The position numbers and the translations under genes are program-made. The notes beneath the pieces are model-generated. The model saw only the letters and a program-made list of their open reading frames with translations, had not been told where the DNA came from and ran no database searches. Shown in pieces: positions 1 through 6,985 of a stretch of 23,035 nucleotides of DNA (positions are counted from its first letter, which is position 1; each line of letters opens with the position of its first letter). The DNA is from a virus. The DNA lies in the IMG/VR virus record IMGVR_UViG_3300046683_000154, positions 1 to 23,035 of that record. One strand, written 5' to 3'.

Positions 1-544
1 CTGGTCCGAAACCGGGCCACTCAACTTTCTTCCCCCAGAACTGCTTCTGGGCATTATGCCACTGGAAAACCAGTCGCTTACGCTGGCTCTTCCTACCAGA
101 TTTAGTGCGGCTGTGGGCCGTGGACTTCCTACCAGATTTTGGTACGATCGTCATCCCAGGTCCTTGATGCCGACTATCTGGTACTCCGATTGGCCAGTTC
201 GTCATCAGAGGCCACGGCATCACAGGAGAGGTGAGCATGACCTTGAGTTGAACCCCCTTGCCTTTCATTGTGGCTGGAGTTTCAACTGAAGGAGCCATGA
301 CGATGAGTCGGTTTACTGTACCCTTGCGATGATCACCATGTCTGTAAGCTGAGAAAGCGCCGAACTCTTCAGCCTCGATCCGGCCACGAATGCGTGACTG
401 GAGCTCTTTACCGATCTTGCCTACTGACGTGACCACGTTGGTTTGAACCTTATTTGAGAAGTATTGTCTCCCGCCCTTCTCGAGAGCTTTGGGGGGACGG
501 ATGTGGCCTGTAACAAGAAGCCTAGAGCCTTGGACGCTAGGCAT
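1..544 (-). CDS. Neck/tail-completion candidate, partial (runs off left edge)
   Basis: An open minus-strand frame starts at ATG 544-542 and has no stop before the window edge, so at least 181 residues are encoded and the C-terminus is missing. It begins MPSVQGSRLLVTGHIRPP. Its ATG lies inside the last codons of the upstream gene (ATGCCTAG overlap), which suggests translational coupling. The N-terminal 100 residues look like a compact alpha/beta protein. Near residues 140-160 a basic stretch repeats KSGRKS twice. Position directly after two connector-like genes suggests a head-tail joining, tail-completion or minor tail role. That role is inferred from gene order only; I do not recognise the family. 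Confidence 0.7.
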   Translation of the reverse strand, partial: MPSVQGSRLLVTGHIRPPKALEKGGRQYFSNKVQTNVVTSVGKIGKELQSRIRGRIEAEEFGAFSAYRHGDHRKGTVNRLIVMAPSVETPATMKGKGVQLKVMLTSPVMPWPLMTNWPIGVPDSRHQGPGMTIVPKSGRKSTAHSRTKSGRKSQRKRLVFQWHNAQKQFWGKKVEWPGFGP

Positions 545-1070
545 GATCGAAGTACCCAGTCTCGCTCACAACCCAGGTAAGATCAAGAACCCCGCCAGCG
601 ACCCAGATGTTACCCTTACTCTCTGTGATAAGTTCCATGGGGCCTTGCAGTTCAACCGCGTTGCACTCGAAGCCAATGATCTTGAACCCGGCATCGCTAG
701 TGTACTGGTGAAAGAACTGGTGAGCCTTGCAGAACTGTTCAAGGGCTGCTGCGTGACGACGAGCAATCTCTTGGCAACTATTAGGATCGCCACCATTCAC
801 AAGGAAGGAGATCTGGCCGGAGTAGTCATAGGTATTCAGATTGTACTCACCCATTTCTGACTCAACCTTGCTGTTGCAGTCAAGGGAGTACTGAGGCAAG
901 GTATCAGTCGCGATCGCCATAATCCCCCCAATCATGGATGAGAGGTCAACCACTTTGGGCATCACTAAGCGGATGGTATCGCCATACTTCGACTGCTCAT
1001 TCGCTAGCAACTCAGCCATGTGAGACAGGAGATGTTCTTTGGTGTGGCTACTGATCTGAGAGAAGTACAT
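537..1070 (-). CDS. Putative tail terminator / neck protein
   Basis: A 177-residue protein whose ATG overlaps the stop of the upstream gene (TGATG). It opens with an amphipathic helix (KEHLLSHMAELLANEQSKYG), followed by strand-rich sequence (DTIRLVMPKVVDL) and a central region NLNTYDYSGQISFLVNGG. Helix-then-beta-sheet organisation, size and position after a connector-like gene resemble tail terminator or head-closure proteins of siphophages and myophages. No catalytic motif, signal peptide or membrane span is visible. The family assignment is inference from context and general fold impression. Confidence 0.65.
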   Translation of the reverse strand: MYFSQISSHTKEHLLSHMAELLANEQSKYGDTIRLVMPKVVDLSSMIGGIMAIATDTLPQYSLDCNSKVESEMGEYNLNTYDYSGQISFLVNGGDPNSCQEIARRHAAALEQFCKAHQFFHQYTSDAGFKIIGFECNAVELQGPMELITESKGNIWVAGGVLDLTWVVSETGYFDHA

Positions 1071-1654
1071 CAGCCTTCTCGATAGTATTCTTCTTCGATG
1101 GCCCGGTGATCCATGTGGACCGTCCAGAGAACTTCAGTCAAGCCATCAGCCGGGAATGAGGATCCCCCACCCTCGTCCCCGTACTGCTTGTACAGAACGT
1201 TGGCTGTCTCACGCAACTCCTGGGCAGTGAGTGAAGTGTCCCGCGTGACAGTTCCCATTGTGCTCCCGCCGCCCATCGTCTCGCGCATCGCGATCTTCGC
1301 AGCGTCAGCAGCAAGTGAGAGGAGAAGCTTGACAGCCGCGAGGGTCACGCTGCTGCCTGAGTCGTCGATGAAGTACTGAACCTCCTCGTCGGAGAAGACA
1401 GCCCAGTAGTACTGGAAGATGATGTCAATGCCCTGACCGGGAGCGACGAAGAGGGTGACAACCCCATCTGTGCGGAGGACTGAGTAGTTGGTGTTCTCTG
1501 AGAGAGAAACCCCATTCACCCAGATGATTAGACCACTAATGATCGGGGCATGACCCAGCTTGTAGATAGTGGTCGCGCCATCTCCTGTAGCCGTCTCCCG
1601 CTCGATCTGGCTCTTATCTCCGGTCTTTAGGCGGACTGCATCTATATCGTTCAT
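1070..1654 (-). CDS. Putative head-tail connector/adaptor
   Basis: A 194-residue protein that starts at ATG 1654, overlapping the stop of the large fibre gene by ATGA. Residues about 28-85 are a beta-rich segment (TIYKLGHAPIISGLIIWVNG). Residues about 100-125 form an alanine/leucine helix (AAVKLLLSLAADAAKIAMRE) of the kind seen in gp6/gp15-like head-tail adaptors, where a short helix follows an acidic start such as DDSGSS. The C-terminus is acidic and hydrophilic (AIEEEYYREG). I infer that it docks on the portal ring and begins the connector. The beta-rich N-terminal half is longer than in the simplest adaptors. Family membership would need a profile search. Confidence 0.65.
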   Translation of the reverse strand: MNDIDAVRLKTGDKSQIERETATGDGATTIYKLGHAPIISGLIIWVNGVSLSENTNYSVLRTDGVVTLFVAPGQGIDIIFQYYWAVFSDEEVQYFIDDSGSSVTLAAVKLLLSLAADAAKIAMRETMGGGSTMGTVTRDTSLTAQELRETANVLYKQYGDEGGGSSFPADGLTEVLWTVHMDHRAIEEEYYREG

Positions 1655-4600
1655 CCGCCCCTCCGAGGCTTAGTAGAACCAAATGCGCTTTGGTTGTTCT
1701 TGTCGGATGACTGGCTGGTACGCCCGAAGTCATCCTGATTGGTTTGATGGGTAGTCTTGTCCGGCTGGGCGAAACCAGAACGGTCTTGAACCCAGTTCCA
1801 CACAGAGGATGTGGCCCTGAAAGCTTCAGTTGCCAGTACGCCAACCGGTTGGATTACGCCTGACAGAATCTTGGCGGTTGTCCTGCGGACTGTGCCCACA
1901 GGGAGCATAGATCCTATCAGAGTGATGCGCCGGGGCTGCTGTGGGGCCACAGAACCTACCGACGTGACCGTCCCTGTGATGGTCTTAGATGTCCTCTGGC
2001 GTACATCACCAGTGGGGACCAGTGTCCCTGCCAGTCTGGTAATTGGTCGTTTGATAACGGACCCGACTGACGAGATGGCCCCGGTCAAGATAAGGAGCTT
2101 AGTTCTGGTAGCTAGTAGAATTCCGGTCGGTGTAATGGATCCGGTCTTGACTGAGGCGATCTTCTTAACGATCAGACCAGTTGACGGGACCGTGCCAGTC
2201 TTGGTTGCTAGTGACTTCCTAAGCAGGGCACCAGTGCTGTTGATGGATCCTGCCAGTGGTAGAAGAGCAACCTTAAGAGCTGCGGCCGTTCCAGTCGGGG
2301 TGATGTTGCCAGTCAAGATCCTGGCTAGGGCGCGCCTAACTGCAACAGTTCCTGACGGGGTGACAGAACCAGTCAAGATCCTGGACAGAGAGGATCTGAT
2401 TGTGAGGACACCGGACTGGGTGACAGCTCCTGTGAAGAACCGAGCCGTCCGCTTGATCACGGTCCCGGATGTGGCGATGGTTCCAGACAGGGATAGCAAA
2501 GCAACCTTGAGCGGGATCATCACCCCAGTTGGAGTGATAGATCCAGTCAAGATCCTAGAGAGGGAGCGCCGGATCGAGAGGGTTCCCGCTGGCGTGATAG
2601 AACCTGTCAAGATCCTAACCAGAGAACGCCTGATCGAGAGAGTTCCTGAACTGGTCACTCCACCGGTCAAGATCTTCTGATTGAACTTGACCAAAGCTCC
2701 AGAGCTAGGGGCTGTGCCAGTCAAGATCTTCTTATCGGCTTTGATCAGTGTACTAGAACTAGCGACGGAACCCAGGAGAGTCTTGAGATCTTTCTTGGCG
2801 AGGAACCCAGAGTTGGAGATGGATCCCAGCTTGAAGAGGTTGGACTGGCGAAGAAGAACCCCTCCCGGTGACACAGAACCGGTGAGGGATTTTGTGTAAC
2901 CAACCCCAGCTCCGGATGATATGCCCGCCGTGTAGTGGGCAGAAACTCGAGTGCTTGACAGGACACTACCGTAGACGGCCACCTCGTCGATGACGCCGTT
3001 GAGCTGCTGGATCGAGGCGTTCGCTGCGATCAGCAGCGGCGCGGTCTGGAAGCTGACGGTCAGCGTTCCGGTGTAGATCAGGGTGCCGTCGAGGTAGACC
3101 TTCGTGCCGTTGGTGACGCCGCTCTGGAACGTCTGCACCGCATGGTGACGTGCCCCATCTGCTGGGAAGACGCCGGTGCCGCGCCACGCAGTGGCGGTCC
3201 AGTCGTAGTAGCCCAGCTCGCCGTCGTTGAGCAGCAGGCTGTAGGCGCCCTCCTTCGTGGCGATCGACCGGAACGCCGTGCCGGGGCTGGAGGTCTTGAA
3301 CCAGGCCTCGACCGAGCCGGTCCCGACCTGTATCACCGATGCGTTGCCGACATCCACCCACTGCGACGTGCCGTTGAAGGTAACCGCTGTGTTTGAATCC
3401 CCAGCAAGTAGACCAATTGATCCCAGGGTTGGGCTGCCGATGTAGGTGCCCGTGTTGCCGTTGCCACTGCTATCGTTCGCTGTGGTACCAGAAGGCTCTC
3501 CCAACCTCCAGTAAGCCGCTGGAGTATCCGTGAAAACAGCAGCCGCATAACTGGTCGGAGGATTGATGGCTGGAGTGGTAGTTAAGAACCCAGCCGGCGT
3601 GTTAGCTCCGGTCTTGGTTACTAGATCCTTCTTGGACAGGAACCCGGTCGGGATGCCAGCAGATCCAGTTTTGACTACCAGATCTCTCTTGACCAGAAGT
3701 CCAGTAGGAGTGGAAGCTCCGGTCTTAACCGCGCTACTATTCTTGATTAAAGCTCCAACTGGGGACACAGAGCCAGTAGCTGATTTGAGGTAGGTAGTGC
3801 GAGCAACTGCAGATCCAGTGGGAGTAGCTCCACCAGTCTTGGTGACAGCATCCTTCTTGATAAGAAGTCCAGATGGGGTGTTGGCCCCGGTCTTAGTGAC
3901 AGCTTCAGCCTTGATCGCCACTCCGGAAGAAGTAACAGCCCCGGTCTTAGTTGCTAGATCCTTCTTGATCAAAGCCCCGACTGGGGTCATCGCCCCCGTG
4001 AGCGTCAGGGTGTAAGTAGTTGTGTTCGTCTCGCCGTTGGGACCGACGGTCTTGTACGGATGTCCAGATGGCAGCGAGGCAACGGTTCCATATCGCCACG
4101 CGAGCCAGCCCTCAATCGACTGGCGATCTGCGGTTGCTAGTGCAGTCTGATAGACGATGATCGCGTGGAGGTCGCCCTGTGGGGCATCTCCTGGATCGTT
4201 CGTCTTACCGACGTAGTGGCCCCACTGGTCGATGGCGGCGGCACTGGAGCTCGTAGCACCGGTCGCTCCATCGCGCCTACCTGTGACGCTAGTTCCCGAC
4301 CAAGTTAAGTCTATCAGGGTCAGCGCGCCGTTGACAAACGAACCAGATGAGTCTCGAACTGCAAGAGAACCGCCGGCCCAGTACTCGAGCAAATCACTGG
4401 CGATGAACAGTCCGGTGCTGGAGTCAAGAGCCCAGAGCGCGTGCCACGCCTTAGCAGCAACATTCAGGCGGAAGACCGCGAACACGGTCATGCCGGTTAG
4501 ATCTGGACGTAACACAGGAGAGGCTGCTGAGTTAGTCAGCGTGTCGTCGCTACCATCGAAGCGGACGCCACCGCGAGCACCTGCGACTGCAGTTTTGTAG

Positions 4601-5913
4601 ATCGGCTGGGCCGTGCTGACCGATGTGAAGGTATACCCGTTACCTGACAGATCAGGCCAGGATGCAACTACGGATCCGTCAGTCTGGGCCAGCGAGTCAG
4701 CATCTAGCCAGAGTAGAAGTCCAGCCTCGGCCAGTGGGTTGTAGGTGAAAATGTTCTGGCTGAACTGGATCCAGGTATCGCCCGAGGCGCCCGCGGATGT
4801 CCCGGCGTAGAACAGGGTGCACGTGAGGCCAGTTCCCATGACCCCACTGGCCTGTGTGATACAATCATCAGCGTAGATTCTGATCCGAAGACGTTGTCCC
4901 GCAGTGATAGATGTATCTGGGCCAGAAACATAGAGCACCTGGGCTGACTCTGTGGTTCCAGGCTCGGTCGAGGCTGTGGCGGCGCCCCAAACTACTGGAC
5001 TTGTACCGTCGCCAGCAACGACTGCAACCTCAACCCGGACAGAGACGTTCGCAGCAGCCGAGCTCTCTAGCATCCGGATGTTGCACTTGGCGATACCGCC
5101 CAGGGTTTGTGCGGGTAGCACGTCGCTGAACCAGTCAACAACAGTGCCACCCGCTGTGTCCGTCATCTGCAGCGGAGCTGTCGGGCCTGCTGCAGTGTTT
5201 CGAACGTCGGTCTGAACCCCGGCCCCTCGAGAGGTTGAAGCCACTCGATCTACCGATGCAGTAGCAACGGCGGATGCCGTGTCCGTTAGATAAAGGGTTG
5301 TTCCAGCAGGCGTGGCATACGCACTAGCGAAGATAAGGTTCTCGGTGAGTGTGAAGTACGAGTCACCGGACGCAGCAGCGGTCGGCCCGTCGTACACGAA
5401 CGAGAAGTTGAAGCCGGTCGCCATCGTGCCGGCATCTCGGCCATAGACACGAACCCGCAACCGGTCGCCACGCTTACAAGCTACACCAGCAGCGGGAGTC
5501 TCAGCGAAGTTGTTTACCGCCTGCCCAGAAGCCACCTCCGTGGTCCGGGCTGTCTGATCGATAAGAGTGACGGCGCCGGTCGCGCCATCAACTTTCTCGA
5601 TGATCGCGTTGATTGCGACGTTGGCGCTCAGGCTCGACTCGAACGCCCTGAGGTTCCAGGTGATGGACCCGGCGATTGTTACGTCAGCTCCGAGAGGAAG
5701 TGAGTACCAAGCGTGAGGCAAGCTACCCGTGATCATCTCGAGGCCGTTCGTTGGCCCTGCCACGGTCACCGTGTTAGCAGTGGCCGCAGCTGCGCCTCGC
5801 GCGGTCGATAAAGCTCTGACGTCCCAGCCAACCGCCGTTCCATTCAGCTTCGCGTCGTTGTTACCGCTCGAGTAGTCGGATGTTAGTGCCCTGAAGTAGA
5901 GCGTTGTCGCCAT
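1651..5913 (-). CDS. Large repetitive fibre/adhesin with two LamG-like lectin domains
   Basis: A 1420-residue virion protein. Residues about 1-195 and 196-392 are a duplicated domain; the copies end in matching blocks ASGDSYFTLTENLIF and ASGDTWIQFSQNIF. Residues about 395-625 are a first concanavalin/LamG-like domain (LLWLDADSL, WPDLSGNGY, RFDGSDD). Residues about 633-780 hold eight 17-21 residue repeats of the type KTGxxTPxGLLxKKDxVT. Residues about 785-1003 are a second LamG domain (AAYWRLGEPSG, NDSSGNGNTGTY, TVTFNG-like core, IDEVAVYG). Residues about 1005-1370 hold about nineteen repeats of the type LTGSITPTGxLxxRRxLxRI. The last 50 residues are rich in Gln, Asn, Ser and Asp. LamG domains bind glycans, so host-surface or mucus-type sugar binding is likely. 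Because the gene lies between capsid and connector genes, a head fibre is as possible as a tail fibre. Confidence 0.9.
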   Translation of the reverse strand: MATTLYFRALTSDYSSGNNDAKLNGTAVGWDVRALSTARGAAAATANTVTVAGPTNGLEMITGSLPHAWYSLPLGADVTIAGSITWNLRAFESSLSANVAINAIIEKVDGATGAVTLIDQTARTTEVASGQAVNNFAETPAAGVACKRGDRLRVRVYGRDAGTMATGFNFSFVYDGPTAAASGDSYFTLTENLIFASAYATPAGTTLYLTDTASAVATASVDRVASTSRGAGVQTDVRNTAAGPTAPLQMTDTAGGTVVDWFSDVLPAQTLGGIAKCNIRMLESSAAANVSVRVEVAVVAGDGTSPVVWGAATASTEPGTTESAQVLYVSGPDTSITAGQRLRIRIYADDCITQASGVMGTGLTCTLFYAGTSAGASGDTWIQFSQNIFTYNPLAEAGLLLWLDADSLAQTDGSVVASWPDLSGNGYTFTSVSTAQPIYKTAVAGARGGVRFDGSDDTLTNSAASPVLRPDLTGMTVFAVFRLNVAAKAWHALWALDSSTGLFIASDLLEYWAGGSLAVRDSSGSFVNGALTLIDLTWSGTSVTGRRDGATGATSSSAAAIDQWGHYVGKTNDPGDAPQGDLHAIIVYQTALATADRQSIEGWLAWRYGTVASLPSGHPYKTVGPNGETNTTTYTLTLTGAMTPVGALIKKDLATKTGAVTSSGVAIKAEAVTKTGANTPSGLLIKKDAVTKTGGATPTGSAVARTTYLKSATGSVSPVGALIKNSSAVKTGASTPTGLLVKRDLVVKTGSAGIPTGFLSKKDLVTKTGANTPAGFLTTTPAINPPTSYAAAVFTDTPAAYWRLGEPSGTTANDSSGNGNTGTYIGSPTLGSIGLLAGDSNTAVTFNGTSQWVDVGNASVIQVGTGSVEAWFKTSSPGTAFRSIATKEGAYSLLLNDGELGYYDWTATAWRGTGVFPADGARHHAVQTFQSGVTNGTKVYLDGTLIYTGTLTVSFQTAPLLIAANASIQQLNGVIDEVAVYGSVLSSTRVSAHYTAGISSGAGVGYTKSLTGSVSPGGVLLRQSNLFKLGSISNSGFLAKKDLKTLLGSVASSSTLIKADKKILTGTAPSSGALVKFNQKILTGGVTSSGTLSIRRSLVRILTGSITPAGTLSIRRSLSRILTGSITPTGVMIPLKVALLSLSGTIATSGTVIKRTARFFTGAVTQSGVLTIRSSLSRILTGSVTPSGTVAVRRALARILTGNITPTGTAAALKVALLPLAGSINSTGALLRKSLATKTGTVPSTGLIVKKIASVKTGSITPTGILLATRTKLLILTGAISSVGSVIKRPITRLAGTLVPTGDVRQRTSKTITGTVTSVGSVAPQQPRRITLIGSMLPVGTVRRTTAKILSGVIQPVGVLATEAFRATSSVWNWVQDRSGFAQPDKTTHQTNQDDFGRTSQSSDKNNQSAFGSTKPRRGG
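1812..2900 (-). repeat. Second repeat array of the fibre gene (about 19 units)
   Basis: The DNA encodes about nineteen consecutive 17-20 residue units with consensus LTGSITPTGxLxxRRSLxRI. At DNA level the word CCAGTCAAGATCCT and close variants recur every 54-60 bp on the plus strand. Units 5-8 and 9-12 match as a four-unit block (ILTGSITPTG then LKVALL), showing a more recent higher-order duplication. Such arrays may expand and contract by recombination. Confidence 0.85.
3570..4015 (-). repeat. First repeat array of the fibre gene (about 8 units)
   Basis: Eight 17-21 residue units of the type KTGANTPSGLLIKKDAVT separate the two LamG-like domains. They are related to the second array by the shared TGxxxPxG core but carry Lys-Lys-Asp in place of Arg-Arg-Ser, so the two arrays have diverged separately. 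They probably act as a rigid beta stalk spacing the two lectin heads. Confidence 0.85.
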
Positions 5914-5925
5914 AGCGCCCCCGCA

Positions 5926-6576
5926 TCAACCGCCAGAGGTGAAGGTCAGTCGATAGGTGGTTTGAAGGGAGTCGCCATTCGCCCCAACCAGGTTAATGGC
6001 GGAGAAGAGGGAGCGATCCAGCATGACCCCCGCGCTCGTGGCCGAGAAAGCGGAATGCTCGGTAACGGCTGGGGTTCCCGAGTCAAGGGTGTTGGTCGCC
6101 ACCGTCTCAAAGATGTTGGCCGCATTCTCTGCGGTTGTCCCTGTGGCCCGTGTCGAGTTCGGGTTGTACTCCGTTGTCAGCTCGGTGACCAGTGCGGACT
6201 GGGAAGCTGCCTCGGCGGTGACACCAGTTCCGAGCCCGTGGAACTTCATGTTCTCGAGCTCGGTCAGGTTCTGGAAGGCATCGACGATGTAGCCGACTCC
6301 CGTGTCGGTCACGACCTTCTTCGAGACGAGGCCGTGATCCTCGACCACGAGCTCGCGAGGATCGAGAAGGCCAAGCTGGATCAGGCCCAGGTTGCGAAAG
6401 ACCTTGATGTGAAGCGAGCTCTCCATGACCACAGAGCGCTTGATCGCCTCGAGAAGATCCTGGGCCAGATTGTATGGAAGATGGCCCAGAGACATCTTGA
6501 CCAGCTTGCCAAGATCGGTCTTGGGATTGTAGTCCATCCCCAGGTAGGAGAGTGGCTCACTCAGCTGAAGCGTCAC
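5926..6576 (-). CDS. Virion structural protein (fibre/baseplate-associated type)
   Basis: A 216-residue protein. I chose GTG 6576 because GGAGG lies 6 nt upstream; an ATG at 6537 has no comparable site. The start overlaps the upstream gene by 20 nt. The central and C-terminal parts carry VGYIVDAFQNLTELENMKFHG, ALVTELTTEYNPNSTRATGT and a closing SLQTTYRLTFTSGG. I recognise this pattern from a conserved uncharacterised phage structural protein often found beside fibre genes. The N-terminal 60 residues are helical. It probably forms part of the fibre attachment or a minor virion protein; the precise role is unknown. Confidence 0.8.
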   Translation of the reverse strand: MTLQLSEPLSYLGMDYNPKTDLGKLVKMSLGHLPYNLAQDLLEAIKRSVVMESSLHIKVFRNLGLIQLGLLDPRELVVEDHGLVSKKVVTDTGVGYIVDAFQNLTELENMKFHGLGTGVTAEAASQSALVTELTTEYNPNSTRATGTTAENAANIFETVATNTLDSGTPAVTEHSAFSATSAGVMLDRSLFSAINLVGANGDSLQTTYRLTFTSGG

Positions 6577-6769
6577 CAGAAACCTCCACTCGCCCTTCCA
6601 GGATGATGCGCTTGACGTTGGCCGGGATGCCCTTCAGAGTCTGGCGAACCAGTAGCTCCTCGTCGGCCTCTCGCTCCAGCGTCTTGATGCCAACCTTCTG
6701 CTCGTTGAGATCGTCGCGATACTCAGCGAGCTCCTCGTCAGTCATCTTTGATAGCTTCTTCTCAGCCAC
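6557..6769 (-). CDS. Small charged helical protein
   Basis: A 70-residue protein starting at GTG 6769 with a strong AAGGAGG site 5-6 nt upstream; that site overlaps the stop region of the preceding gene. The sequence MAEKKLSKMTDEELAEYRDD and the following residues are almost entirely charged helix, likely a coiled coil. A short strand-like end follows (VKRIILEGRVEVSGDASAE). No enzyme motif is seen. Its position between a membrane protein and a structural protein does not reveal a function. Confidence 0.75.
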   Translation of the reverse strand: MAEKKLSKMTDEELAEYRDDLNEQKVGIKTLEREADEELLVRQTLKGIPANVKRIILEGRVEVSGDASAE

Positions 6770-6985
6770 CTAATCCTCCTTCTTATCGTCGTCATCATCT
6801 CGGCGCTGACGTGGCCTCACTATACCCACCACATCGATGCCGACCATCAGAGCTACGATGCCCAGCAGCAGGGCCAGCGCGGCGAATGCGCGTTCTGGCT
6901 CCCGTAGTGTCTCGCTGGGGAATACCATCAACAACACAATTCCTGTTGCCAAAATCCCCGCGATGGCTGCCCGGGCAGATTCCAT
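6770..6985 (-). CDS. Small two-span membrane protein
   Basis: A 71-residue protein whose ATG shares one base with the stop of the glycosyltransferase gene (TGATG). Two hydrophobic segments are clear, about residues 7-23 (AIAGILATGIVLLMVF) and 34-57 (AFAALALLLGIVALMVGI). They are followed by a basic and then strongly acidic tail (RQRRDDDDDKKED). Two spans with a charged cytoplasmic tail fit a holin-like protein. However, no endolysin lies nearby, and coupling to the sugar enzyme may instead point to a membrane anchor or host-interaction role. Holin is only one possibility. Confidence 0.7.
   Translation of the reverse strand: MESARAAIAGILATGIVLLMVFPSETLREPERAFAALALLLGIVALMVGIDVVGIVRPRQRRDDDDDKKED

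Noticed and set aside
1811-2899. Long plus-strand frames opposite the fibre repeats
   Set aside because: They are mirror frames of the repeat array: the same 20-residue periodicity appears on the opposite strand without ribosome sites.
5962-6606. 214-residue plus-strand frame opposite the structural protein
   Set aside because: The minus-strand frame has a recognisable structural-protein pattern, a good ribosome site and operon spacing; the plus frame has none of these.
6770-6985. Calling the two-span membrane protein a holin
   Set aside because: No endolysin or spanin gene is nearby and the charged tail alone is not diagnostic, so only a membrane-protein call is made.
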